From Brevibacterium antiquum CNRZ 918 (GTDB taxonomy: Bacteria; Actinomycetota; Actinomycetes; Actinomycetales; Brevibacteriaceae), in assembly GCF_900169145.1 (NCBI RefSeq), contig NZ_FXZD01000001.1, positions 310,001 through 374,000 on the forward strand: a stretch of DNA of 64,000 nt, given 5' to 3'. Position numbers and translations under genes: made by a program. The notes beneath the pieces were generated by a model. That model had not been told where the DNA came from. It did not search any database and saw nothing but the letters and a program-made list of their open reading frames with translations. Below, piece by piece: positions 17,776-25,882 of this stretch (positions are counted from its first letter, which is position 1; every line of letters starts with the position of its first letter).

Positions 17776-18279
17776 ATGCCTGTGCTCATTCTCGCCCGCC
17801 ATGCGAAAGCCGAAGCCGAGGGCCCGACGGACTTCGAACGCTCGTTGAACGCCAAGGGACTGGCTCAGGCCGTTGAAGCCGGAGCCGAGATCGCCGAGCG
17901 CTGGTCACCTGATGTGGCCATCGCCTCGGCGGCCAGGCGCACGGTCCAGACGGGACAGGCCGTGGTCGAAGCCGTCAACCGGTACAACGGGGAACCTGAA
18001 ACCGGTGCTGGCCTCGAACTGCGCCGGGACGAGTCCCTCTACGGTGGGGGAGTCGAGGACTGGATCGACGCGATCAACTCGATCCCGGCCGATGCCCAGT
18101 GCGCCTACATCGTGGGCCATCAGCCCACCGTCGCCGAGGTGGTCGGCCACCTGTGCCCTGCCACCGGGGTCCCGGAGGCGTTCCGTCCCTCATCGCTTGC
18201 GGTGTTCGTCCTCGACAGCTGGGATGTCGAGGACGGGAACTATCCCGCACCGGAACTCAGAGTCTTCCTCGGGGTCTGA
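17776..18279 (+). CDS. SixA-like histidine phosphatase
   Basis: A 167-residue histidine-phosphatase-superfamily protein. The phosphohistidine-forming motif is L-A-R-H-A-K near residue 7, the second arginine is in I-A-S-A-A-R-R-T-V-Q-T, and the second histidine in I-V-G-H-Q-P-T. Lysine after RHA is the SixA pattern (E. coli SixA removes phosphate from phosphohistidine proteins). It starts 28 bases after fabI and ends at a stem-loop. The actual substrate is not known. Confidence 0.88.
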   Translation: MPVLILARHAKAEAEGPTDFERSLNAKGLAQAVEAGAEIAERWSPDVAIASAARRTVQTGQAVVEAVNRYNGEPETGAGLELRRDESLYGGGVEDWIDAINSIPADAQCAYIVGHQPTVAEVVGHLCPATGVPEAFRPSSLAVFVLDSWDVEDGNYPAPELRVFLGV

Positions 18280-18299
18280 GCGCTGCAGCAGACAAGTAG

Positions 18300-18332
18300 C
18301 TCAGGCGTCTGAACGAGTGTCAGGCGCCTGAG
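18300..18332. terminator. Bidirectional stem-loop terminator
   Basis: CTCAGGCGTCTGA (18300-18312) pairs with TCAGGCGCCTGAG (18320-18332) at 12 of 13 positions around a seven-base loop, followed by TTCTCTTC. It lies between the convergent SixA-like and serB genes and can serve both. Confidence 0.8.
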
Positions 18333-18368
18333 TTCTCTTCACCCTGATCTCTCCACGCGCAGTGAGTT

Positions 18369-19028
18369 TCACTCCTGTGCGCCTGCCTCGATGAGGGCCA
18401 GCACCTCACGCAGATCACGATTCGTCACCGAGACATCAGCGGCGGCGACGAGAGCCGGCTTCGCATAGAAGGCGACCCCCAGGCCCGCAGCCGCGATCAT
18501 GCCGACGTCATTGGCCCCGTCGCCGATGGCCACGGTTCGGGCGGGATCGCATTCATATTTCCGTGTCAGCTGCCCGAAGATCTCCGCCTTCGCGCTCGGA
18601 TCGATGACCCGACCACTCGTGAGGCCGGTCAACAAGCCCTCGTCGGAGTCGAGACCATTGGCAAACACCTCCGTGATGCCCATCGTCTCCGCGACCGGAG
18701 CGATGATCGGGGTGAAGCCACCGGAGACCAAGGCCACGACGCCACCGCCGGACTGGACCGCCGCGACCAGTTCGCGAGCGCCCCTCGTCAACGTGATCTG
18801 GGCCCGCACCTCGTCGAGGACTGAGACCGGCAGACCCTTGAGCAGCGCGACTCGCTCGGTCAGCGACGCAGCGAAGTCCAACTGGCCGGCCATGGCGCGC
18901 TCCGTGATGTCGGCAACCTGGTCGCCCACCTCGGCATGGACGGCGATGAGGTCGATGACCTCCTCATTGATGAACGTGGAATCGACGTCCATGACCAGCA
19001 GCTGGATTGAGTTCTTAGAGTCATTCAC
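18369..19028 (-). CDS. serB: Phosphoserine phosphatase
   Basis: SerB hydrolyses phosphoserine in the last step of serine synthesis. The 219-residue HAD enzyme has the nucleophile motif V-M-D-V-D-S-T-F (D14, D16), the second-motif serine in L-V-S-G-G-F-T, the lysine in S-A-K-A-E-I-F, and the metal-binding A-I-G-D-G-A-N-D-V. It has no N-terminal ACT domain, unlike the longer mycobacterial SerB2. The GTG start overlaps the stop of the unknown gene upstream, so the two are translationally coupled. Confidence 0.94.
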   Translation of the reverse strand: MNDSKNSIQLLVMDVDSTFINEEVIDLIAVHAEVGDQVADITERAMAGQLDFAASLTERVALLKGLPVSVLDEVRAQITLTRGARELVAAVQSGGGVVALVSGGFTPIIAPVAETMGITEVFANGLDSDEGLLTGLTSGRVIDPSAKAEIFGQLTRKYECDPARTVAIGDGANDVGMIAAAGLGVAFYAKPALVAAADVSVTNRDLREVLALIEAGAQE

Positions 19029-19759
19029 CCCTTCATCGTAGCGACAGCCATGATGTAGTCGGCGGCCGCGGGGTGGAGACGCGAGAGCAGATCACCGAAG
19101 GCAGGCGGTGTCACCGTGGCCGGAGCCAGCACCGTGCGCATCCGCTCATGGATGTCCAGTGCGGCATAGATGGCTCGAGCGTCGGCGACCGAGGGGATGA
19201 GCTTCGATATCGGGTGAGTCGAACTCAGCTCCTCCTGCCAATCCCGCCACGGTCCCTCTCGCCAGTCGGCCGGTACCTCGACCGACTCGATGAGGCTCAA
19301 GCCCTCCATGACGAGCAGCCGCAGTCTGCGCAGCGCCTCGGCGGGGGTTGCCACGGTGACCGTGCGAAATACCGTGTCTCGGCAGGCGATGACCTCGACG
19401 TTCGCCTCGGCGCCGAGGAGGACCACCCCCACCTGGTGGGAGCCGGCGTGGAGGACGATCGGAGCGGTATGCCGACCGACCTTGAGCCGGTCGGACTTGT
19501 CCACGGGAGGCGTCGTATGCGGCAGTGAAGGATGGTGCAGGGCCAGCCGGGCATGCGTGATTCCGGCGGCGCCAGCCTCGGCGGTGAAGAGCAGCAGCCC
19601 CGTCGGCGGTGAGGTGCCGAAGACCTCGTCGGCGACGATGAGAGGGACATCACGATCGTCGTCGAGGAAGGCGGCACTGACCTCGTCAGGGGCGAGGCTG
19701 GAGTGCAGGCGATGGTTCATCGCCAGGGTCAGCAGCAGTGAGTCGGTAGTCAAGTCCAT
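19025..19759 (-). CDS. Conserved protein of unknown function coupled to serB
   Basis: A 244-residue soluble protein starting at the ATG at 19759 (M-D-L-T-T-D-S-L-L-L-T-L-A-M). Features seen are a mixed beta/alpha middle (L-I-V-A-D-E-V-F-G-T and V-L-H-A-G-S-H-Q-V-G-V-V-L-L-G-A-E-A), an A-E-A-L-R-R-L-R-L-L-V-M-E-G helix, and a helical C-terminus. No catalytic motif, signal or membrane segment was recognised. It is divergent from an ABC ATPase gene (gap 44 bases) and overlaps serB by four bases. It reads like a real gene by codon use and coupling, but I cannot assign it. Confidence 0.8.
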   Translation of the reverse strand: MDLTTDSLLLTLAMNHRLHSSLAPDEVSAAFLDDDRDVPLIVADEVFGTSPPTGLLLFTAEAGAAGITHARLALHHPSLPHTTPPVDKSDRLKVGRHTAPIVLHAGSHQVGVVLLGAEANVEVIACRDTVFRTVTVATPAEALRRLRLLVMEGLSLIESVEVPADWREGPWRDWQEELSSTHPISKLIPSVADARAIYAALDIHERMRTVLAPATVTPPAFGDLLSRLHPAAADYIMAVATMKG

Positions 19760-19803
19760 GTCGAACCAGAATAGACGCCGTGCCTGCGATAGAGTTGGAT
19801 GAT

Positions 19804-20589
19804 ATGAGTGATGTCCTGACTTTGGATTCTGTTTCCGTGCGCCGAGGAGAGAATTTCCTCCTCCAAGATTTTTCCCTGACCGTCTCCGAAGGTGAGCATT
19901 GGGCCGTTCTCGGACCCAATGGCGCCGGGAAGACGACTCTGCTGGAAATGGCCGCAGGACGAATGCACCCGACGACGGGTTCAGTCGGAATCCTGGAGGA
20001 GCGCCTCGGACGCGTCGACGTCTTCGAACTGCGCCCACGCATCGGCTACGCCTCGACAGCCCTGGCCAGCCGCATTCCACTGACTGAAGCCGTGCTCGAC
20101 ACCGTGCTCACCGCCGCCTACGGTGTCACTGGCCGCTGGGTCGAGGAGTATGAAACCGCCGACGTGGATCGCGCCAAGGATCTCCTCGGCGCGTTCAACA
20201 TCACACACCTGGCTGATCGCACCTTCGGCACGCTGTCAGAAGGCGAACGCAAGCGTGTGCAGATCGCACGTGCGCTGATGACGGATCCGGAGCTGCTGCT
20301 GCTCGACGAGCCCGCCTCCGGTCTCGACCTGGGCGGACGTGAAGAGCTGCTGGCCGCATTGACGGAGATCCTGTCCTCGAAGTGGGCTCCGGCGACGATC
20401 ATGGTCACCCACCATGTCGAGGAGATCCCTGCGGGCATCACACACGTGCTGCTGCTGGCTGAGGGCACTGATCTTGCTGCTGGCCCCATCGATGAGACTC
20501 TGACGGCTGACAATCTTTCGGCGACCTTCGGCATCGACGTCAAACTCACCCGCGACGGGCAGCGGTTCCACGCCCGGTCCCAGCACTGA
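19804..20589 (+). CDS. ABC transporter ATP-binding protein (stand-alone, ModF/YlmA-like)
   Basis: A 261-residue ATPase with Walker A GPNGAGKTT, signature L-S-E-G-E-R-K-R-V-Q-I-A-R-A (S-E-G instead of the canonical S-G-G), Walker B E-L-L-L-L-D-E-P-A-S-G-L-D and switch H in V-T-H-H-V-E-E-I-P. The signature and the V-T-H-H-x-E-E-I-P end match the group of ATPases without a dedicated permease (YlmA/ModF-like). The only membrane gene next to it is a TauE-type carrier that would not need an ATPase. A GTG at 19780 is an alternative start. Confidence 0.9.
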   Translation: MSDVLTLDSVSVRRGENFLLQDFSLTVSEGEHWAVLGPNGAGKTTLLEMAAGRMHPTTGSVGILEERLGRVDVFELRPRIGYASTALASRIPLTEAVLDTVLTAAYGVTGRWVEEYETADVDRAKDLLGAFNITHLADRTFGTLSEGERKRVQIARALMTDPELLLLDEPASGLDLGGREELLAALTEILSSKWAPATIMVTHHVEEIPAGITHVLLLAEGTDLAAGPIDETLTADNLSATFGIDVKLTRDGQRFHARSQH

Positions 20590-20591
20590 GC

Positions 20592-21422
20592 ATGGACCCA
20601 GTTCTCGGAATGGAACTGTGGCAGATTGCGCTGATCGTCCTCGCCGGAATCGCTGCCGGAGGCATCAACGCCGTTGTCGGCTCCGGCACTCTCATCACCT
20701 TCCCGGCGCTCGTCGCCTTCGGTGTGCCCCCGGTCGTGTCGACGATGAGCAATGCGGTCGGCCTAATCCCGGGCAACATCGCATCCTCTTTCGGCTACCG
20801 GGAGGAGCTGCGGGGCCAATGGCGGCGCATCCTCGGCTTCGTGCCGGCCTCCGTCTTGGGTTCGCTGACCGGTGCCTATCTGCTGCTCCATCTTCCGGAG
20901 GACGCCTTTGAGACGATCGTCCCGGTCCTCCTCGTTCTCGCCCTCGTCATGGTCGTGGGCCAGCCGGGCTTGTCCCGCTACCTCAAGAACCGTTCGGTGC
21001 GCCGTGCCCAGAGGGCAGGGGAGGAGCATGTGGAGGCGTCGGTCGGCGACACGCTCTCCACCGGGCGCTACATACTCGTCCTCGTCGTCGTCTTCCTCAC
21101 CGCGATCTACGGCGGCTACTTCGCCGCCGCCCAGGGCATCATCCTCATTGCACTGCTCGGGCTGCTCCTGCCCGATGACCTGCAGCGTCTCAACGGGCTG
21201 AAGAACGTTCTGGTCCTCGTCGTCAACACAGTCTCGGCGAGCACATACATCATCGTCGGCCACGATAGGCTCAACTGGATTGCCGTCATCTGCATCGCGA
21301 TCGGCTCACTCATCGGCGGCTACTTCGGAGCCCGCGTGGGACGGAAATTCTCGCCTGTGCTGCTGCGCACCTTCATCGTCATCCTCGGCCTCGTCGCAAT
21401 CTGGCGCATCCTGACGCTGTGA
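20592..21422 (+). CDS. TauE/SafE family anion exporter
   Basis: A 276-residue membrane protein with eight predicted helices in the TauE/SafE duplicated fold. The first helix hairpin G-I-A-A-G-G-I-N-A-V-V-G-S-G-T-L and the repeated half Y-G-G-Y-F-A-A-A-Q-G-I are diagnostic. Members export sulfite, sulfoacetate or other organosulfur anions, but the substrate here is unknown. It begins two bases after the ABC ATPase stop, so they share a transcript. Confidence 0.9.
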   Translation: MDPVLGMELWQIALIVLAGIAAGGINAVVGSGTLITFPALVAFGVPPVVSTMSNAVGLIPGNIASSFGYREELRGQWRRILGFVPASVLGSLTGAYLLLHLPEDAFETIVPVLLVLALVMVVGQPGLSRYLKNRSVRRAQRAGEEHVEASVGDTLSTGRYILVLVVVFLTAIYGGYFAAAQGIILIALLGLLLPDDLQRLNGLKNVLVLVVNTVSASTYIIVGHDRLNWIAVICIAIGSLIGGYFGARVGRKFSPVLLRTFIVILGLVAIWRILTL

Positions 21423-21441
21423 TCGATCGGATGGTGGAAGC

Positions 21442-22332
21442 ATGAACACTCCGGCGAAGGCGCCACTGACCAGGCAACAGGTCATCGATCGCGCCGCCGA
21501 GCACGGCATCGACGCCAACCGTCTGCACTTCTTCGATGAGGAGACACTGGCCTCATCGACGGAGGACCTGCACGACTACACCCAGCTGACTGATGTCGCC
21601 CTGCGCAGTGTGCGCGAACCGGCCGAGGGACTGTTCATCGCCGAATCGTCGAAGATCATCCGCCGTGCCCACGCCGCGGGCATGGTTCCGCGTTCGTATC
21701 TGACCAGCCCCAAATGGCTCTTCGACCTAGCCGACCTCATCGCCGACAATGATGCCCCGATCCACATCGGCACCGATGCGGCGGTCGAATCTCTCACCGG
21801 CTTCCACCTCCACCGTGGCGCTCTGGCGGCCATGCACCGGCCACAGGCGCCCGATCTCGGGCGGCTCGTCGCGGAGGCCAAGCGCATCGTCGTCATCGAA
21901 GACGTCGTAGATCACACGAACGTGGGTGCGATCTTTCGGTCCGCGGCCGCATTCGGAGTCGATGCGGTTCTGATCACGCCGAGGTGTGCCGATCCTCTCT
22001 ACCGGCGTTCCATTCGAGTCTCGATGGGCACCGTGTTCCAAGTGCCGTGGACGCGCATCGAATCCTGGCCTGCCGGAGTCGACTCCCTGCGGGAGCTCGG
22101 CTTCCATGTCGCAGCATTGGCTCTCGATGAGGACTCTGTGGCGATCCGAGAGTTCGCCGCCGATGCGCCCGAACGCACCGCCATTGTCTTCGGCACCGAA
22201 GGCGACGGGCTGCGACGCTCGACGATCGCCGCCTGTGATTCGACGGTGATGATCCCGATGTCCGGGGGAGTCGACTCGCTCAACGTCGCAGCCGCCTCGG
22301 CGGTGGCCTGCTTCGCCCTGCAGACCGACTGA
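21442..22332 (+). CDS. TrmH/SpoU-family RNA 2'-O-methyltransferase
   Basis: A 296-residue SPOUT methyltransferase. Motif 1 is E-D-V-V-D-H-T-N-V-G-A-I-F-R, motif 2 is V-F-G-T-E-G-D-G-L and motif 3 is IPMSGGVDSLNVAAASAVAC, the knotted SAM site. The N-terminal half (residues 40-130) is the substrate-binding extension seen in rRNA methyltransferases of this group. The exact target nucleotide cannot be deduced. It follows the TauE gene by 19 bases. Confidence 0.92.
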   Translation: MNTPAKAPLTRQQVIDRAAEHGIDANRLHFFDEETLASSTEDLHDYTQLTDVALRSVREPAEGLFIAESSKIIRRAHAAGMVPRSYLTSPKWLFDLADLIADNDAPIHIGTDAAVESLTGFHLHRGALAAMHRPQAPDLGRLVAEAKRIVVIEDVVDHTNVGAIFRSAAAFGVDAVLITPRCADPLYRRSIRVSMGTVFQVPWTRIESWPAGVDSLRELGFHVAALALDEDSVAIREFAADAPERTAIVFGTEGDGLRRSTIAACDSTVMIPMSGGVDSLNVAAASAVACFALQTD

Positions 22333-22365
22333 GGTGGCGTCGGTGGCGCAGGCTATGGTGTGACT

Positions 22366-22542
22366 ATGAACGACTCGATTGTGCTGTATACGACCAAAGG
22401 CGGCGATCGTCGAGCTGACTGGGCGTCGGCTGGTTGCCGAGGACGTCGATCTGGAGCTGGGAACCGGGACGCATGAGATGAGGATGAGTGCCCGTGAGAT
22501 GCTTACGGCAATGATCGGTCGCGTGCCGCTTCCAGATCTGTA
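22366..22542 (+). pseudogene. Possible small broken gene
   Basis: From an ATG at 22366 one frame reads M-N-D-S-I-V-L-Y-T-T-K-G-G-D. The next frame then reads A-A-I-V-E-L-T-G-R-R-L-V-A-E-D-V-D-L-E-L and ends R-V-P-L-P-D-L-stop at 22542. Joining the two with a one-base shift near 22400 gives a plausible protein of about 58 residues. No family was recognised. It may be the relic of a small regulator or antitoxin, or chance. The rest of the 22333-22656 gap holds nothing else that I can support. Confidence 0.3.
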
Positions 22543-22656
22543 GAACGTCACAATCCGATGTGGAAAGCGGGCGCTGGACTCCACCGCGCTGACCAGGGGG
22601 TGGGGCCCTCTATGGGACACTGATAGCGAGCAGATCAGACCCGAATGAGGAGACCA

Positions 22657-23427
22657 GTGGACCGCACCACACTTGCGCATGCCTTGGAGACTGGACGCAT
22701 CACGGGAGAGGTGGCCACTCCCAGAGAGAACAACCTCTCCCACATCCACCGTTTCCTGGCACAGGAGAAGCAATTCGACTTCGGCGTCGAACTCACTCAG
22801 GACTGGGACTACGATTCGGTATTTGCCGTCATGGTCGACCGGTGCGGGCTGCGTCCCGAGACGGACTTCGTTGAGGGCGTCGATACGATTTCGACCGAGC
22901 GCTGCATCGACTCTCTTGAAACACTGGCCACGACCATCGGGGATGTCACCCGCGCCGGGGGAGAGATCCTCTTCGCCACAGGCCACCCTGCGGGGCTGCT
23001 TCCTGTGCACATGGCGATCGCCGCGGCCGCCGAAGCCCACGGTGCTCGGATCGCGCACCAGGCCAACGCCGTTCCCGTCCCAGATCTTGGCGGTGACTGC
23101 CGGCAGATCAACCGGGTGTGGACCTGGCACCAGCACGGCGGAACCCCGCATACTCACCTCGCCGAGCCCATGCACGCCCTTCTTGACGACATCACCCGCC
23201 GAGGTGGCCAGACCCCGGATCTGATCGTGGCCGATCACGGGTGGGCCGGTGCGGCATCGAGTCGTGGACTGCGCACGCTGGGCTATGCCGACTGCAACGA
23301 TCCGGCCCTCTTCGTCGCCGAGGCACAGGGGACAATCGAGGTCACCGTTCCCCTCGATGACGACGTCGTCCCGTATCTCTACGAACCGCTCATCACCTAT
23401 GTTCTCGACAAGGCAGGACTGAGCTGA
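22657..23427 (+). CDS. Conserved actinobacterial phosphatase-like protein
   Basis: A 256-residue protein of an actinobacterial family usually labelled phosphatase. Conserved stretches are L-F-A-T-G-H-P-A-G-L-L, L-I-V-A-D-H-G-W-A-G-A-A and the C-terminal G-Y-A-D-C-N-D-P-A-L-F-V-A-E-A followed by V-P-L-D-D-D-V. The histidines and aspartates in these motifs may bind metal. AGGAG four bases before the GTG at 22657 decides the start over an ATG at 22645 that has no ribosome binding site. The label rests on recalled annotation; no reaction has been demonstrated that I can cite. Confidence 0.75.
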   Translation: MDRTTLAHALETGRITGEVATPRENNLSHIHRFLAQEKQFDFGVELTQDWDYDSVFAVMVDRCGLRPETDFVEGVDTISTERCIDSLETLATTIGDVTRAGGEILFATGHPAGLLPVHMAIAAAAEAHGARIAHQANAVPVPDLGGDCRQINRVWTWHQHGGTPHTHLAEPMHALLDDITRRGGQTPDLIVADHGWAGAASSRGLRTLGYADCNDPALFVAEAQGTIEVTVPLDDDVVPYLYEPLITYVLDKAGLS

Positions 23428-23436
23428 CCGACGACC

Positions 23437-23988
23437 TCAGCTGATCTCGTTCGCGAGCCCCTCGACCACCTCGGCGGTGGGAAGCGATGCCAGCGCTGCG
23501 CCGGAGAGCATGAGCTTGGAACCGCGGATGCCCGAACCGATGATGAGCTCGTCGGCCTCGGCCACACGTGTGTCGATGAGAATCCGGTAGTTGGCAGGCA
23601 GACCGATCGGGCCGATGCCGCCGTACTCCATCCCTGATTCATCGACCGCACGGTCCATGGGCAGGAATGAGGCCTTGCGCACGTCGAGGAGCTTCTTCAC
23701 GCGCTTGTTCACATCGGCACGCGTGTTGGCGAGCACCATGCAGGCAGCGATCCTTTCCTCACCGGCGCGCGAACCCGCGACGAGAACACAGTTGGCCGAG
23801 GTCTCCGGTCCGAGACCGGTGGCGTCGAGCAGGGCCGACGTGTCGGCGATCTGCGGGTCGATGGCGAACGCGTCGACGTCTCCGGTGACCGACGACATCG
23901 CCTCAGCGGTGGGCTTGGCCATGAGCTCGGGCGCGGATTTCGCGGGAGTGATGTCGAATTGCGCTGAGATGCGTTCCTTGGTGTTCAT
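23437..23988 (-). CDS. YbaK/EbsC-family aminoacyl-tRNA deacylase-like protein
   Basis: A 183-residue single-domain YbaK/EbsC protein. The family removes mischarged amino acids such as Cys or Ala from tRNA-Pro. Visible features are [10 protein letters not shown], the lysine in D-V-R-K-A-S-F-L-P, and [20 protein letters not shown] with G-S-G-I-R-G-S-K-L near the end, which form the substrate pocket. The ATG at 23988 was preferred to a GTG at 23994. It is convergent with the phosphatase gene with a nine-base gap. Confidence 0.88.
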   Translation of the reverse strand: MNTKERISAQFDITPAKSAPELMAKPTAEAMSSVTGDVDAFAIDPQIADTSALLDATGLGPETSANCVLVAGSRAGEERIAACMVLANTRADVNKRVKKLLDVRKASFLPMDRAVDESGMEYGGIGPIGLPANYRILIDTRVAEADELIIGSGIRGSKLMLSGAALASLPTAEVVEGLANEIS

Positions 23989-24164
23989 GGCCACAGTTTA
24001 GGAGACGGTGTGGGAATCGCTTTGGGCCAGCCCATCAGATAGACTGGACTGTCGCTTCGTGTCCGGTTCCTACGGTGCGGGGCGTGTCCAGCAGACGAAT
24101 TCGGGCACTGGCGGATGGGTCGACCCATACCAGGCGCCTGAGCGGATTCAGCAAAGGTAAGAAT

Positions 24165-24419
24165 ATGAAAAAGGACATCCACCCGGAATACGCACCGATC
24201 GTGTTCAACGATCTGTCATCGGGAACCAAGATCCTCACCCGTTCGACCGCAAAGAGCGAGAAGACGATCGAGTGGGAAGATGGCAATACCTACCCAGTCA
24301 TCGATGTTGAGATCTCGAGCTCATCGCACCCGTTCTACACCGGAAAGCAGCGCATCCTCGACTCCGCAGGCCGCGTCGAGAAGTTCAAGGATCGCTACAA
24401 GGGCTTCGGCAAGCGCTGA
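24165..24419 (+). CDS. rpmE2: Ribosomal protein L31 type B (zinc-free form)
   Basis: An 84-residue L31 of the long type B class: M-K-K-D-I-H-P-E-Y start, [17 protein letters not shown] middle and F-K-D-R-Y-K-G end. It lacks the C-x2-C zinc site of type A L31. Such paralogues usually replace the zinc form under zinc limitation and are controlled by Zur, although no clear Zur box was seen in the 170 bases upstream. A strong terminator follows. Confidence 0.96.
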   Translation: MKKDIHPEYAPIVFNDLSSGTKILTRSTAKSEKTIEWEDGNTYPVIDVEISSSSHPFYTGKQRILDSAGRVEKFKDRYKGFGKR

Positions 24420-24475
24420 TCCCCTATCGGTTTCGACCGAGACGACGGTTGCGACCGTCACACTTGACTCATGCG

Positions 24476-24524
24476 AACTGCCCCGCACGCCCTTGACGGT
24501 GTGCGGGGCAGTTCTCTTTTTCTC
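24476..24524. terminator. Strong rho-independent terminator
   Basis: AACTGCCCCGCAC (24476-24488) and GTGCGGGGCAGTT (24501-24513) pair perfectly over 13 bases with a 12-base loop, followed by CTCTTTTTCTC. It terminates rpmE2 and could also act for the convergent kinase gene. Confidence 0.95.
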
Positions 24525-24547
24525 TGTGCTCGAGCGAATCAGTTCGG

Positions 24548-25372
24548 TCAGTCCACGCTGACGCGCACATCGGGTGAGGGCTGAGTGCGTGCCGCGGGGT
24601 GGAACAGCGAGGCCACGCCTGTGGCGTTGTCGAGGCAGTTCGCGATGCCGTGGGCGACCTTCTCCTTCGCCGAGACAACTGCATCCTCAATGCTCAGTCC
24701 GGTGGCGATTCCAGCGGCGATGGATGAGGCGAACGAACAGCCTGCACCGTTGACGAGCTTCTCATTGACCTTGCGTGAACGCAGCGTCGTGACGGTCTGA
24801 CCATCGAAGAGAATGTCGATCGCGTCGTCACCGGCCAGACGTGCGCCGCCCTTGACGACGACGTTCTTCGCACCTTGATTGTGGATGATCCTCGCAGCCT
24901 CGATCATTCCCTCAACCGAATCGATCGGATCGATGCCGGCCAGCGTTGCGGCTTCCTCGAGGTTCGGGGTGATGACGGTGGCCAAAGGCACGAGATTGTC
25001 GACGAAAAGATCCTTGAGATCGACCATCGTGCCCGCACCCTTGCAGACGAGGACGGGATCGAAGACATAGGGAAGCTCATTGGTCTTCAGCTTCTCGGCC
25101 AGGACAAGGGCATTCTCCACCGAACCGAGCATGCCCGACTTGAGGGCGGCGAATTTGTGTACGGCCAGCGTCGATTCAAGCTGGCGGGTCACGACCTCAG
25201 GGTCGATGAACTCGATGACGTGGCTGAAGCTGTCGGCAGGATCGAAGGTGACGATGCAGGTCACGGCCGCGGTACCGAATGCGCCGTACTCTTCGAACAT
25301 CTTCAGGTCGGCTTCGAGCCCTGCTCCGCCTGAGACGTCGGAACCGGCGATTGTGAGCACTTTGGAGGTCAT
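24548..25372 (-). CDS. ThiD/PdxK-type hydroxymethylpyrimidine or pyridoxine kinase
   Basis: A 274-residue ribokinase-fold vitamin kinase. It shows T-I-A-G-S-D-V-S-G-G-A-G-L-E-A-D, the central F-D-P-V-L-V-C-K-G, and the anion-hole/catalytic loop V-N-G-A-G-C-S-F-A-S-S. ThiD enzymes normally have G-T-G-C-T-L-A, and the G-A-G-C-S-F version is typical of the Firmicutes PdxK (a ThiD-like pyridoxine/pyridoxal kinase). Either thiamine or vitamin B6 salvage is possible; the PdxK-like active-site loop favours B6. AAGGACC lies just before the ATG. Confidence 0.85.
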   Translation of the reverse strand: MTSKVLTIAGSDVSGGAGLEADLKMFEEYGAFGTAAVTCIVTFDPADSFSHVIEFIDPEVVTRQLESTLAVHKFAALKSGMLGSVENALVLAEKLKTNELPYVFDPVLVCKGAGTMVDLKDLFVDNLVPLATVITPNLEEAATLAGIDPIDSVEGMIEAARIIHNQGAKNVVVKGGARLAGDDAIDILFDGQTVTTLRSRKVNEKLVNGAGCSFASSIAAGIATGLSIEDAVVSAKEKVAHGIANCLDNATGVASLFHPAARTQPSPDVRVSVD

Positions 25373-25411
25373 AGTGGTCCTTTCAGGATTGTGTATCGGG
25401 CAGAAGTCTAC

Positions 25412-25435
25412 GCGGGTTCAAGCCCCGCTGTATCC
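25412..25435 (+). other. tRNA T-arm-like sequence at the trmL 3' end
   Basis: GCGGG-TTCAAGC-CCCGC (25412-25428) matches a tRNA T-arm exactly (five-base stem, TTCRANY loop) and is followed by TGTATCC, which could be an acceptor 3' strand. No D-arm or anticodon arm precedes it within the needed distance, so this is not a full tRNA gene. It overlaps the last codons of trmL. It could be a tRNA relic left by an insertion event, or chance. Confidence 0.35.
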
Positions 25436-25882
25436 CTGTTGGCGCCAAGCCTCGTAGATCGCGATCGACGCGGAATTGGCGAGGTTGAGCGAACGCCTGG
25501 ATGGAAGCATCGGGATGCGCACGGACAGATCCACATGCTCGTCAGCGACGACGGAATCGGGCAGGCCCGTCGACTCCTGACCGAAGAGGAGGACATCACC
25601 GTCACGGTAGTCGACCTCGGCGAAGGACTCGTGTGTATGGGTGGTGAATGCGATGACTCGACGCTCGCCGAGGTGGTCCCACAGATCCGTCAGTGACGCG
25701 TGGATGGTGACGTGGGCAAGATCGTGATAATCCAGTCCTGCACGACGCAGTTTCGCATCGGAGAGATCGAAGCCAAGCGGTTCGACGAGGTGGAGGTGGG
25801 CGCCCGTGACCGCGGCCAGGCGAATGGCGTTGCCGGTGTTGCCGGGGATCTCAGGCGTGTGGAAGACGATGTCGATGTTCAT
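25418..25882 (-). CDS. trmL: tRNA (cytidine(34)-2'-O)-methyltransferase
   Basis: TrmL methylates the wobble nucleotide of certain leucine tRNAs. The 154-residue SPOUT protein has the start I-V-F-H-T-P-E-I-P-G-N-T-G-N-A-I-R, the middle L-L-F-G-Q-E-S-T-G-L-P, and the knotted end R-S-L-N-L-A-N-S-A-S-I-A-I-Y-E, all diagnostic of TrmL. Its ATG overlaps the stop of the methyltransferase gene upstream. Its 3' end overlaps a tRNA-like T-arm sequence. Confidence 0.94.
   Translation of the reverse strand: MNIDIVFHTPEIPGNTGNAIRLAAVTGAHLHLVEPLGFDLSDAKLRRAGLDYHDLAHVTIHASLTDLWDHLGERRVIAFTTHTHESFAEVDYRDGDVLLFGQESTGLPDSVVADEHVDLSVRIPMLPSRRSLNLANSASIAIYEAWRQQGYSGA

Noticed and set aside
25381..25440. Possible tRNA gene on the plus strand
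   Set aside because: Only a T-arm and perhaps an acceptor strand exist; no D-arm or anticodon arm fits, and the site overlaps trmL.
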